This document shows, one piece after another, positions 27,157-36,197 of a DNA stretch of 64,000 nt (position 1 is its first letter; each line of letters begins with the position of its first letter). Location of the stretch: positions 79,108-143,107 of the forward strand of contig CAZCZI010000009.1 of NCBI GenBank assembly GCA_964503045.1. The letters are read 5' to 3'. Under the pieces are notes generated by a model. That model saw nothing but the letters and a program-made list of their open reading frames with translations. It had not been told where the DNA came from and made no database searches. This DNA comes from CAYZJR01 sp964503045. Its GTDB lineage: Bacteria > Cyanobacteriota > Vampirovibrionia > Obscuribacterales > Obscuribacteraceae. A program made the translations under genes and the position numbers.

Positions 27157-28767
27157 CTATGCTCCGTCCTGATTCCAGTGCCCTGGCGAATTGCGAATCA
27201 GATCGTTGTCCTCATCTGACTTTGTAGTAACACCCTTCTCTCGGCGCATCTCGGCGATTTTCTTTAGCATCGCTTCTTGCGAATCGTGCCTTGTCCAATC
27301 CCGTGGAGTTGATGAATTCGAACTTTGTTCGATTCTGCCTAGAATTTTGTCTAAAGCAGATTGATAGGAGAGCGCTTCCATCCACTTACTTTGAGGCAGA
27401 CCACTACCCCATAGCTCCGGTTTGTAAGCCCAATCGTCGACTGTCAATGAAGTCACTAGCCGCAACTCGTCGGAGCCTATTTTGTCTGTAAGCCGTCCAT
27501 CGTTTTGACCTTGATACTTTGATTTTGCGAAGGGTTCAGGCCCACTCGTCGGTGTTTCCTTCAAATAGAATTCTTTGATCAAATCAGGATGAACATCAAA
27601 AACAAAGATATTTGTCTCGGGTGTTGTGCCACCGTACCCGGTGGCGCGCCGCAATGAACCAGCCAGGTCTCCAATATGTGATTGCACCGTGGGTGCTATC
27701 TTCGTCGGACTTGCAAGGAATAGATACTCGAGTCTATGAGATTCTCCCGTTTTAAAAAACTGGAAGAGTGCATTACTCCTCTGCGAATGTGCTCCATGAA
27801 AAGCCAACCACGGCATTTTCGTTCCGAGCGATTCGATGCGGTTTTGTAATACTCTCTGATTTTGATCGAACAATCTGGGGAGCTGGTCGGGTGGCATACT
27901 TTGGATGTCGGTTATTGACGGAAACTTGAGTGTCTCGATTGCGGTTGCTTCAGCCGGGTGACTGTTGCGGGAAGTGGTGAGTTGTTCGATCTTATTGGTC
28001 GAGTTTTTAGTGGAGACCGGCTCTAGCGGCGATTGCAAGACTGTCATCGTGGCGCCACCGACTACGAATGATGCAATGCTCTCTTTGCGTTCAGTGCTGG
28101 TTGCCATTCGCGCGTGACTTATCAGAGCATTTGCGTCGGCATTTACTAGACCAGCCGGAATGCCGGACAAACCCCCTTGAGCTGCATTATTCAGCACAGA
28201 CAGGGGAGTTCTCAGGGCCGTAGGTGCATCCTTCAGCATCGCTGAAACTGGAGTCGCCAGCTGGCGAACGCCTATACTACCTGCCGTTAACGTACCGAAA
28301 GTTAAAGCGCCGACTGTGCCATTCTTTGTTCGCGCCCAGAGCTGAGATGCGAGTCCATCAGTTGAGGTGTTGCTCACTGGACGAAAGAGGAAATCTGTTG
28401 CAAACCCGGATATTGCACCATCAGCTACCAGTGCCGCTCCACCGCTGGAGAACAGTGAAGAACCGCGATACACGGTGGCTGCCTCGGAGGCAGTTGCTAG
28501 CCCGCATCGTTTGAGGGCGCCTTTTGTAGCCATGAAAGGAAGAATCATGCCAATGCCGCCGCCGATTTGTTGAGCCATCCAGTCGCCGGTACCAACTTCT
28601 TTGGGCGCCGGCTGCGGTACAAAGTCGACAGCGGGCGCTATCTTGCTTTCGACTCCGACGCTGTTGAGCGCCCCGTCAACAAGCTGGGCAAGCGAAGTGA
28701 GAGGGCTTTGAACCCCGCTGTATAAGCCGGAGTGAGCGGCTTCTTTGATGAGATGCGAGTCAAACAT
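27157..28767 (-). CDS. Large hypothetical protein with glycine-rich hydrophobic N-terminal half
   Basis: 536 residues, ATG at 28767. The N-terminal half (about 1-250) is rich in Gly, Ala, Ser and short hydrophobic helices (IGGGIGMILPFMATKGALK), resembling the amphipathic N-terminal regions of proteins found in this kind of genome. The second half (about 300-536) is soluble and mixed; the segment LAFHGAHSQRSNALFQF, later FVFDVHPDLI, faintly recalls ADP-ribosyltransferase folds but without the full triad. No family is recognised with confidence. It is convergent with the OmpA fusion and upstream of the macro-domain gene on the same strand. Confidence 0.7.
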   Translation of the reverse strand: MFDSHLIKEAAHSGLYSGVQSPLTSLAQLVDGALNSVGVESKIAPAVDFVPQPAPKEVGTGDWMAQQIGGGIGMILPFMATKGALKRCGLATASEAATVYRGSSLFSSGGAALVADGAISGFATDFLFRPVSNTSTDGLASQLWARTKNGTVGALTFGTLTAGSIGVRQLATPVSAMLKDAPTALRTPLSVLNNAAQGGLSGIPAGLVNADANALISHARMATSTERKESIASFVVGGATMTVLQSPLEPVSTKNSTNKIEQLTTSRNSHPAEATAIETLKFPSITDIQSMPPDQLPRLFDQNQRVLQNRIESLGTKMPWLAFHGAHSQRSNALFQFFKTGESHRLEYLFLASPTKIAPTVQSHIGDLAGSLRRATGYGGTTPETNIFVFDVHPDLIKEFYLKETPTSGPEPFAKSKYQGQNDGRLTDKIGSDELRLVTSLTVDDWAYKPELWGSGLPQSKWMEALSYQSALDKILGRIEQSSNSSTPRDWTRHDSQEAMLKKIAEMRREKGVTTKSDEDNDLIRNSPGHWNQDGA

Positions 28768-29040
28768 GGGCGTCCGAGGAGGCGATCAGAACCTTTTCAT
28801 GGTCTTTAAGGATATAACTCGCCAAAATAACAATCGTGTGACATCGCTGACGTGTCTTGAAAGGGCTGCTGCAAAAGCATCTTGGGAGTTTATACACGCT
28901 TTCGCTAAAGCGCTTCTGCGAATTTTCGGATCGGCTGTTCATCGGTAAGATTGAGAAATCGCTTTCAACTTGCAGGTCTGAAGTATTCGAGACCTGGATT
29001 TGATTTTGCTGTGAATTTGACCGGAGGGAAACTTAGAACG

Positions 29041-29148
29041 ATGCTTAACCCAACCGAATTACTCTTCAACTTGGCTTTTATCGGCTTTTCGTTTTATTTG
29101 TGCTACTCGTTCATTCTGTACATCATTGTGCGAGGTTGCTCGCGATGA
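29041..29148 (+). CDS. Possible 35-residue single-helix membrane peptide
   Basis: The ATG at 29041 opens a 35-residue peptide that is almost entirely one membrane helix (LLFNLAFIGFSFYLCYSFILY) with a basic end (VRGCSR). GGAGGG lies 12 bases upstream, a little far. The frame is open further upstream from 28951, but that part looks non-coding. The region 28768-29040 before it holds no other gene that I can support. Confidence 0.4.
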   Translation: MLNPTELLFNLAFIGFSFYLCYSFILYIIVRGCSR

Positions 29149-29153
29149 CGTTT

Positions 29154-29615
29154 CTATTTAAATCTGACGACTGTGACCTCGATCGCGGACTCGATCTGCT
29201 CGAATGTGGTTAGCATAATCTCCTGCGCCATTTCGGTATTAAAGCCGCCGGATCCTGAGCCCAAAATTGGAAATGCCAAAGATTTGATCTCCAGTTCTCC
29301 GGCTAATTTCATTGCGCTGAAAACAGATTGCCTGACAGAAAATGCATTGGCGCGCCAATACATGTCGATTGAAGCTACGTGCAAGATGTACTTAAACGGT
29401 AACTTCCCGGCAGATGTGGCAACCGCATTCCCTAGTGGAATTGGTCCCATGGTTCCCAATTCAATGAATGGTTGAAGACCCGCTCTGCTTTTAATTGCAC
29501 CGGAAACTCCATGAGGCAGGAGCAGCCACCATGGAATTATGTTGCGATTCCATGGATTCACGATCGCTTCGGTCTTTTGATTTAGCAGGTCGCCTTCAAC
29601 AATGAGTGCTTTCAT
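29154..29615 (-). CDS. Macro-domain protein (ADP-ribose binding)
   Basis: 153 residues, the size of a stand-alone macro domain. Motifs of the ADP-ribose pocket: VEGDLLNQKTEAIVNPWN at the N-terminus, the loop GVSGAIKSRAG, and the phosphate-binding loop PILGSGSGGFN. It should bind ADP-ribose or its derivatives, and may hydrolyse ADP-ribosyl groups. The canonical Asn after the first strand is replaced by Trp-Asn context (NPWN), so pocket details differ. It lies about 2 kb from a sirtuin on the same strand. Confidence 0.82.
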   Translation of the reverse strand: MKALIVEGDLLNQKTEAIVNPWNRNIIPWWLLLPHGVSGAIKSRAGLQPFIELGTMGPIPLGNAVATSAGKLPFKYILHVASIDMYWRANAFSVRQSVFSAMKLAGELEIKSLAFPILGSGSGGFNTEMAQEIMLTTFEQIESAIEVTVVRFK

Positions 29616-29637
29616 TGCATGCCACTAGATGAGGTGT

Positions 29638-30270
29638 CTATTGGGGGAACATTCGATGCATCAATTCGCAAAGTTTCTTCTTATCGTTTTCAAAAGTTTT
29701 GTCCAAACCAATGATTAGAGCGGGAAACCCAAGAACAAATGTTCCCAGAAGGACAAATGCAATAACCAATTCTATAACTGTCATCGGTGCAGAGGTGCCT
29801 GGATTGAGTCCGAGATATGCAAACAGACCGCCTAGAATTACACCGCTTGCTACAAGGAAATAAACGCAAATTCTCATGAAAGGATTAAGTCGCACTTTCA
29901 TCCTGATGATGCCCGTTTTGTCACTCGGTTCGATCGTACCGTAAAGAAATGGGCAAAGGCAGTTGCGATACTTATGTTTTCTACTGGCGCGGAAAATGTA
30001 AAACTGATTGCCTCGAATTGCACCTTCGTCTCTTAAGTCGTCGGTCTCTTTTCGATAAGCAAGGTATTCGAAGAGTCCGAGGTAATTTGTGTGACCCCTG
30101 AAGGTGTCATTGTCTGCCAAGTAAACCCACCATGGCATCCACTCATCGATTACAACTTTTTGGCGAATACGATCGCAAACCCCAGCCTCCGACAATTTGA
30201 CGGTAAGCGAAAAACTCTTTCTCGGCAAAGTCTGTCCCGAGCTTGTTGCAGGAGTTTTTGATTGGTCCAA
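29638..30270 (-). CDS. Two-helix membrane protein of unknown function
   Basis: 210 residues. A TTG at 30270 is preceded by CAGAGGAT at about eight bases. The N-terminal 125 residues are soluble (with WMPWWVYLADN), followed by two membrane helices (ICVYFLVASGVILGGLFAYL and VIELVIAFVLLGTFVLGFPAL, given here as approximate segments) and a short charged tail. No family is recognised. It is 22 bases upstream of the macro-domain gene on the same strand and could be cotranscribed with it. Confidence 0.7.
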   Translation of the reverse strand: MDQSKTPATSSGQTLPRKSFSLTVKLSEAGVCDRIRQKVVIDEWMPWWVYLADNDTFRGHTNYLGLFEYLAYRKETDDLRDEGAIRGNQFYIFRASRKHKYRNCLCPFLYGTIEPSDKTGIIRMKVRLNPFMRICVYFLVASGVILGGLFAYLGLNPGTSAPMTVIELVIAFVLLGTFVLGFPALIIGLDKTFENDKKKLCELMHRMFPQ

Positions 30271-30420
30271 GTTTCTATCCTCTGGCGAATTATGTTATCA
30301 CGCACCCAGAAGTGGTGATGTGCATCACGTATTTTTCGATACGCTTGTCATCTCGCGATTGCGAAGGACGTGGAGCCGAGCTCAAGTTTTGCCGACATCG
30401 AACAGAAGATAAAGAATGCA

Positions 30421-30829
30421 ATGAGCGACAGCGCTGATAGGCAAGGCTTACGAACTTATGTTGGATGCAAAATACCCGGAAGCGGTTGCTGCTTTCGATG
30501 AGGTGCGAGAATCGCTCGGCGACACTCCTTCAGCAATTATCGTTTTCAGTGGACGAGGCACTATTTTTTTTCGTGCGGAAACAGTATTTCAAAGCGCTTG
30601 ATGATTGCGATAAAGTATTGGAGTTGACGCATGTGACTGACTCGGATTTTGCTCAAGCAAAGCAGTTTCCAAATCTCAGCGCAATATTGAACACCTGCCT
30701 CAATCTGCGATTTGCACGTCATTTGAAGAGTGGGAGGTACGAAGAAGCCTTGCGGACGACGCTCGTCTAGGGCTGTGGAAGCCGGAAAATGTCGACGAGT
30801 CGCGGCACATGTTTCGCGGTGGGCTCTAG
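30421..30829 (+). pseudogene. Frameshifted TPR-like gene
   Basis: TPR-like protein sequence can be read only by switching frame. One frame from 30440 gives GKAYELMLDAKYPEAVAAFDE, then, in the T8 run at 30564-30571, the sense switches to another frame that continues with YFKALDDCDKVLELTHVT and LKSGRYEEAL, and near 30750 returns to the first frame, giving DDARLGLWKPEN, and stops at 30829. A likely start (MSDSADRQ) at 30421 is in a third frame. Two or three indels suggest a real pseudogene, although the homopolymer site could be an assembly error. Confidence 0.55.
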
Positions 30830-30868
30830 AACCGAATCAGATGGTTCCTGGTTCAATCGAGTACCAGA

Positions 30869-31210
30869 TTAGACGGCGCTTACCGGTTCGCTTACCGGTT
30901 GACTGCCTGCAATCTGAATTTCGACCCCCAATTGCTCGCCTACTTTGCGGGCGTGGGCGCGAATCTTCGGTTCTTCACTTTTCCAGTCATACTCCAGACC
31001 GCAGAGCCCGCGTTTGCACATAAGGCGGTAAGGTGTGAGTGTGACTGTGTGCTCTGCTGCAGCTTTCTCGGCGGCGGATTCAAATTGAAATCGTTCTGTG
31101 TCCGGACCATGGTTAAGAAGAAACTGGTTCCAGTTGGCTGGATCGCTCATTTCCTCGGCTACCAGCATCCAGTTTAGAGAGCCCTTTGGTTGCAGTAGTG
31201 TTAGCTTCAT
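30869..31210 (-). CDS. Small hypothetical protein
   Basis: 113 residues; AAAGGA lies just ahead of the ATG at 31210. Soluble, with NWMLVAEEMSDPANWNQFLLNHGPDTERF near the start (key residues Trp, Asn, Asp) and a Cys pair in LMCKRGLCGLEYDW that could bind metal. A basic C-terminal helix and a Val/Ser/Pro end follow. No family recognised. It is convergent with the pseudogene. Confidence 0.6.
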   Translation of the reverse strand: MKLTLLQPKGSLNWMLVAEEMSDPANWNQFLLNHGPDTERFQFESAAEKAAAEHTVTLTPYRLMCKRGLCGLEYDWKSEEPKIRAHARKVGEQLGVEIQIAGSQPVSEPVSAV

Positions 31211-31542
31211 GGTTGTTTCCTTTAAGTCATTTACGCGGTGGCTGCCACTCGAATGGCTGCGCCTGCTATGGTTTCGACGTTCGCATGCAACTGCTGTGCG
31301 TACAATATCATCGCAGTTAGATCTGGAATTGTCTTGATAAGCAATTTAAGCACTCGGGAGCCTCAATCGCTGTAAAGACGGACGATTGCAGCATTAATTT
31401 CGTATCAAATCTTGATGGATTTGTGCAGAAATGTGTCAACTGCACCCATTCTATAAGCCCTGGTTTGTGGTCTTTCGCCGTACTTCGATTAAGCGAATTC
31501 AATACATTATCAATTGATCAAAAGTGAACTCAATTTGAGTTT
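31211..31542. other. Intergenic stretch without a supported gene
   Basis: About 330 bases between two minus-strand genes. One minus-strand frame of 61 codons (31317-31502) has no ribosome binding site or recognisable features. I see no RNA gene, hairpin terminator or repeat. Confidence 0.5.
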
Positions 31543-32391
31543 TCATGCCAATCGCTTTAGGGCGAGATCGATTCCTCGAATTGAGTCGAGGGCATTGAGC
31601 GGTACGGAAATTGCATCAACCGACGCCACGTAGTCTCGAGGATTCACGCGAATGAGTTTTTTTGCGCGACGAGAGCACTCATAGCGAATTGTAGGCACGG
31701 TAGTTCCTGCACCAAATTCGAGTGCCACTACATTTGAGTCCTTCACATTGTTCCACCAGGTTTCAAAACGAGTATCTTGTTTTGCAAAACGGTGAGGAAC
31801 CCATGCGCGATCGCCAAACATAAGGATGTTGGGACGGGAGATCGACTCACAACTAATGCAAGAAGGCAGCTCACTTTTGGCTCTAAACGATTCTTCATCG
31901 ACTTCAACCACAACGTCATCTGATGCCCATATAGGAGAGTTGCACTTGAGTCCACGACTGCATTGCATAAAGCAAGTCGAGCCGTGAATTTCGACGATTC
32001 GATTTTCGTCGAACCCTGCACGCTGAAAATGTCCATCGACGTTGGATGTGATCACAAAGTGATCGCTCACGATTTTCTCCGCCCAATTTTTGATTATTGT
32101 GAAACCCTCATGTGGACGGGTTGAACGATACAAACTCATGCAGTGCCCATAGAAGCCCCAGGCTTGTTGAGGGTCGCGCTCCATCAAATCAGGGCCGGCA
32201 ATCTCGGCATAGGTGCGCCCTCTAAAGGGGGGATAGGCTCTCCAGAATCCCTGATCGCCTCGAAAATCAGGCAATCCGGAGTCGACGCCCATTCCGGCTC
32301 CGGCTCCAATAAGCAGTACATCAGCGCCAAGGAGCGCGCGCGCCGCTCGTTCAAAAATCGCATCATAAATAGGCTTAGGCGGGTTGGGCAT
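31543..32391 (-). CDS. Sir2-family NAD-dependent deacylase
   Basis: 282 residues from the ATG at 32391; the frame is open 50 codons further upstream, but the conserved domain begins at the chosen Met. Sirtuin motifs: IGAGAGMGVDSGLPDFRG (NAD-binding), TSNVDGHFQRAGF, catalytic His in VEIHGS, and two Cys pairs (CSRGLKC and CISC) for zinc. The residue normally Gln in TQNxD is Ser (TSNVD). It removes acyl groups from lysines using NAD. It is divergent from the bestrophin-like gene. Link with the macro-domain gene 2 kb away is discussed in the findings. Confidence 0.88.
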   Translation of the reverse strand: MPNPPKPIYDAIFERAARALLGADVLLIGAGAGMGVDSGLPDFRGDQGFWRAYPPFRGRTYAEIAGPDLMERDPQQAWGFYGHCMSLYRSTRPHEGFTIIKNWAEKIVSDHFVITSNVDGHFQRAGFDENRIVEIHGSTCFMQCSRGLKCNSPIWASDDVVVEVDEESFRAKSELPSCISCESISRPNILMFGDRAWVPHRFAKQDTRFETWWNNVKDSNVVALEFGAGTTVPTIRYECSRRAKKLIRVNPRDYVASVDAISVPLNALDSIRGIDLALKRLA

Positions 32392-32669
32392 TTTACTATT
32401 ATCATCGCGGGGGCGAGTGTGGGGGACTCTTGCAAGGAGGAATGCGAACACCTGTTTACAATCGCCCAATGGGGTACCCCTTGATCTGAGCTTACACAGG
32501 TTGCTATGATGAACCCTGCGGCACATGAGATCCTGGCGCACGCTTGGTGTCGGACGGAAAGTCGGAGAATTACTTCTAACCGCCTATAAGTCTGTTCGCA
32601 TTGCGAAACGTTAGCCAAAGAGAAACCGGTGGAAATGGTTTGCCACCACATATAGTGCCTTAGAGAGTT

Positions 32670-33746
32670 ATGGTAGACAATCTGACAAAGAATGAAGCTT
32701 CGCCGCCCGATGGCAGTTCAAGCTCCGCAACATATACGACGACGTCGCTGCCGGCGGTTCCTCCGCACAAACCTGGTGTGTTCAGTCAGATGGTGCGGTT
32801 GTTTGTTCTTCCATTCACACGCGTGCACCGCATTCCGGTATTCAAGCGCGTGTGGTTGTACATGGCGATGATGGGGGGGTATACAGCCTTTGTAGATTGG
32901 TGTGCTGAGCAAGGTGGCATGACTGCGGCACTGTTCAAAGAGGCTGGAAACGCTGCCTACATCGGCGCTGTTTTTGGTCTTCTGCTAGTTTTCCGAACCA
33001 ACTCGGCGTATGAGAGATGGTGGGAAGGTCGTCGGCTTTGGGGGCAATTGGTCAACGACTCGAGAAACTTGGCGATCAAAGTTCATACCTATACCAAGGC
33101 ACCGGCGATCGAACGTATATTGCTTGGCGAACAGATCGTTTCTTTTGCCTATGCTCTAAAACACCACCTTCGCGATACGCGTCCAACCAAGGATTTACCG
33201 GGTCTCAAACCGCTGGCGAAGATGCCACCAAATTCCCACCTCCCGTCTCAAGTTGCTCTGACAATTTTGAGCACGCTTGGATCCTGGCATCAAAGAGGAC
33301 TGGTCTCGGAGACTATGCTTTTGATTCTCGATCCACACGCTCGTGCATACATGGACATTTGCGGTGCGTGCGAGAGAATCAGAAGCAGCCCGCTTGCTGT
33401 TTCCTATCGCGCATTCATGCGGCAGGGCATCGCACTCAACTTGTTGGTGATGCCATGGTACGTTGCTCCGCAACTCGAGCTGTTCATCTCTCTTCCTATC
33501 GTCATGATTGGTGCTTACTTCCTGATTGGACTTGAGTTGATTGCAGAAGACATCGAAGATCCCTTCGGCGAAGATGGTGACGATCTTCCATTGGATACAA
33601 TTTGTGCCAACATTCAGAAATCGATAACAGAGATCACATCTTCAGAATCCAGTGTTCTTGGCGCTGCGCCGCTGGAAGACGACCTGCTCAAATACACGAT
33701 GTCGCACAAAACATTCCGTGTCGATCCACTCAAAGGCGATCTCTAG
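32670..33746 (+). CDS. Bestrophin-like (UPF0187) chloride-channel family protein
   Basis: 358 residues. ATG at 32670. A disordered Ser/Thr/Pro N-terminus is followed by the family block RLFVLPFTRVHRIPVFKR, helices containing AAYIGAVFGLLLVFRTNSAY and ERWWEGRRLWGQLV, then a long helical cytosolic region and two C-terminal helices (LLVMPWYVAPQLELF and LIGLELIAEDIEDPFG). FRTNSAYERWWE and IEDPFGED are hallmarks of bacterial bestrophin homologues, which form pentameric channels for anions or cations. Ion type cannot be told from sequence. Confidence 0.88.
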   Translation: MVDNLTKNEASPPDGSSSSATYTTTSLPAVPPHKPGVFSQMVRLFVLPFTRVHRIPVFKRVWLYMAMMGGYTAFVDWCAEQGGMTAALFKEAGNAAYIGAVFGLLLVFRTNSAYERWWEGRRLWGQLVNDSRNLAIKVHTYTKAPAIERILLGEQIVSFAYALKHHLRDTRPTKDLPGLKPLAKMPPNSHLPSQVALTILSTLGSWHQRGLVSETMLLILDPHARAYMDICGACERIRSSPLAVSYRAFMRQGIALNLLVMPWYVAPQLELFISLPIVMIGAYFLIGLELIAEDIEDPFGEDGDDLPLDTICANIQKSITEITSSESSVLGAAPLEDDLLKYTMSHKTFRVDPLKGDL

Positions 33747-33777
33747 AAGACCTCACCACTTTCGAGGATGTCGAATA

Positions 33778-34848
33778 ATGACAGCAAAAGTCTTAGCAAT
33801 GCTCATCATTGCTATGTCATTTGTGCCTGGTGCGTTTGCTCAATTGGAGCAGTCGGGCGCAAATCCATCGACCGGCGGTCAAAACATCAGATTGGGGCGC
33901 GATTCCGAAGTTGAAAAAATCGAACGAGCAACTAAAGATCGCTCGCACGATAACACCGCGACTGAAGCGACCGCTGACAAATGGTTGGAGTATGCCGAAA
34001 GCCTCAATTCAAATCCGACTGCCAATGCGAATTATCGTCAGCAACTGGTCGATAAGCAAGTTGAACTTTTGGAGCGCGCTCTGAAAGTGAAAGAGAGATT
34101 GTTTGGAACAAGTTCTGAAAAGCTGGTACCAATTCTGGTGTCACTAGGAAGTGCGCAATGCGCAAGCCGAGGTTTCGATGGCGGTGCCGGAACGACACGT
34201 GCAGAAGTCAATTACAAGCGTGCAATCGCGATCACCGAGACTAAGCTCGGAAAAGATAATCGGAGTTTGATTCCCATCCTGGCAAACTACCAAGGAGTAT
34301 TGCTGCAATCCAAGAACTACGCAGCTGCCGAACCTTTAATTAGGCAGTATGCAGCATTATGTTCGAAATATGGTTATCCTCTTAAGTCATCCTACAACTA
34401 CACTGATGAACAGACTTTGACCACCAATAAAATTGCCTACTGTTTGCTCAAACAAAACAAGCAGTTGGATGAAGCAGAACAACTGCTCAACAAAGCTCTG
34501 GCATTGTCAAAGAAGGTGACACCGCCGGTGGAGTTGAAGAAGTCATTCTTTCATCACGCACTCGATGCGTATGAAAGACATGCTGATACTCCCGATGCGG
34601 CCGATGCGTTGATCGGGCTAGCCGAAATTGCAAAGAAGAGAGGTAACACGGCTGATGCCGAGAAATTCGCAAAGCGCGCAATCGTGGCTTATCGTCTAAC
34701 GCAGTCGATGGATAATTGGTCGGTTCTCAGTCGCGTTGAGTTTCGCAGCCTAATTCAAAAGGTTTCAAAAGAGACGTATTCATCAGAACCGCTTTCGCAA
34801 GATCAGCTAAGCAAGGCCGCGCAACTCTGGGTCGCCGGGAGCTTCTAG
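33778..34848 (+). CDS. Exported TPR protein
   Basis: 356 residues. Although the frame overlaps the end of the bestrophin gene, the ATG at 33778 with GAGG ten bases before begins a signal peptide (VLAMLIIAMSFVPGAFA). The mature part has TPR-like repeats with paired helices (LVDKQVELLERALKVKERLFG, KSYAAAEPLIRQYAALCSKYG approximately). The pattern with long helices resembles kinesin-light-chain-type TPRs. It is likely a periplasmic scaffold. It ends 26 bases before the convergent sigma factor gene. Confidence 0.78.
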   Translation: MTAKVLAMLIIAMSFVPGAFAQLEQSGANPSTGGQNIRLGRDSEVEKIERATKDRSHDNTATEATADKWLEYAESLNSNPTANANYRQQLVDKQVELLERALKVKERLFGTSSEKLVPILVSLGSAQCASRGFDGGAGTTRAEVNYKRAIAITETKLGKDNRSLIPILANYQGVLLQSKNYAAAEPLIRQYAALCSKYGYPLKSSYNYTDEQTLTTNKIAYCLLKQNKQLDEAEQLLNKALALSKKVTPPVELKKSFFHHALDAYERHADTPDAADALIGLAEIAKKRGNTADAEKFAKRAIVAYRLTQSMDNWSVLSRVEFRSLIQKVSKETYSSEPLSQDQLSKAAQLWVAGSF

Positions 34849-34874
34849 CGGAGTCCTGCTCTGATTTGTCGAAC

Positions 34875-36129
34875 TTAGTCCATATAATCGCGAAGTCTTC
34901 GCGATCTATTTGGATGTCGCAGTTTGCGAAGTGCCTTCGCTTCGATCTGTCTTATGCGTTCTCTGGTGACTCCGAACAACTGCCCGACTTCTTCTAGAGT
35001 CCGCTGTTTGCCGTCATCGAGACCGAATCGCAGGCGAAGCACGTCGCGCTCTCTGGAAGACAGGCTGGCCATGACTTCAATGATGTCGGCGCGAAGGAGC
35101 TCTTGCGTGACCGAATCGGCTGGAGTTTCTGCTGCACTGTCTTCGACGAAGTCGCCTACTGTGCTGTCTTCCTCTTTGCCAACCGGGGTCTCCAAAGATA
35201 TTGGCTCTGACGAGATCTTCATCAGTTCCCTTAATTTGGTTACTGTAATTTCCATGGTTTCGGCAATTTCTTCTTCAGTGGGTTTTCGTCCCTTATCGTG
35301 CGCAAGTTGCCGAGTTACTTTCTTGATTCGGTTGATTGTCTCAACCATGTGTACTGGAATACGAATGATTCTTGCTTGGTCGGCAATGGCGCGTGTAACT
35401 GCCTGCCTAATCCACCATGTCGCGTATGTGCTAAATCTGTAACCGCGCTGGTAGTCAAACTTTTCAGCCGCACGAATCAAGCCTAGGTTGCCTTCTTGAA
35501 TTAGATCGAGAAGCTGCATGCCGCGTCCCACATACTTCTTGGCGATGGACACGACCAATCTTAAGTTGGCTTGCACCAACTGGCGCTTTGCGATTGCGCC
35601 GTCCGGACCGCCGATTTCGATACGGCGTGCCAACTCAATTTCTTGGTTGGCGGTGAGAAGCGAAATCGAGCCGATCTGGCGCAGGTACATGCGCACTGGA
35701 TCGTATTCAGCCAATCCGCGAGCGGCCTCTTCTGCAAATTGCTCAGACGATAAAGATGGGATGTCTTCATCTTCATCTATAAAGAATGTCTCTTCACCGC
35801 CACTGCTGCTGCTGCCACCGGACCAGTCATCGCCCTCCTCATCGAAATTTTCCGATGATGCGCGCGGCTTCTCCTCTTTTTCGGCTTTTGAGGCGCGAGG
35901 AGATTCCTCTTTCTGGCGCTCTTTGGACTTGCTCTCTTCCTTCNNNNNNNNNNNNNNNNNNNNNNNNNNNNNNNNNNNNNNNNNNNNNNNNNNNNNNNNN
36001 NNNNNNNNNNNNNNNNNNNNNNNNNNNNNNNNNNNNNNNNNNNACTCCGAGTTTTCCTGCTGATAATTTTTTGCCCATCCCGGACATGGGTAAGACGTCC
36101 GCGTTACAGGGTTTATTCCACATTCTCAC
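34875..36129 (-). CDS. rpoD: Principal sigma factor (RpoD/SigA), N-terminal part interrupted by a gap
   Basis: The 356 codons after the gap cover sigma70: region 1.2 (DPVRMYLRQIGSISLLT), region 2 (LRLVVSIAKKYVGRGMQLLDL, then RFSTYATWWIRQAVTRAI), region 3, and region 4 with the helix-turn-helix TLEEVGQLFGVTRERIRQIE. The frame runs upstream through an acidic Lys/Glu/Ser-rich segment into 100 N, then resumes in 28 codons at 36044-36129 (MSGMGKKLSAGKLG). Both ends are consistent with a missing length that is a multiple of three. The true start is uncertain (GTG 36129, ATG 36123 or ATG 36087). It drives housekeeping transcription. Confidence 0.9.
35944..36043. other. Assembly gap (100 N) inside rpoD
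   Basis: Exactly 100 N in the charged, low-complexity N-terminal part of the sigma factor. The flanking frames join only if the real missing length is a multiple of three, so the gap length is nominal. Confidence 0.98.
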
Positions 36130-36197
36130 TCAGTTGAGCCACTTTTTTCTGAAGTCTGTAAAAGTCCAACAGGTGGGGCTTTGGAGACGACGGGAGG

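Noticed and set aside
31317..31502. 61-codon minus-strand frame in the intergenic region
   Set aside because: No ribosome binding site, no recognisable features, and composition like non-coding DNA.
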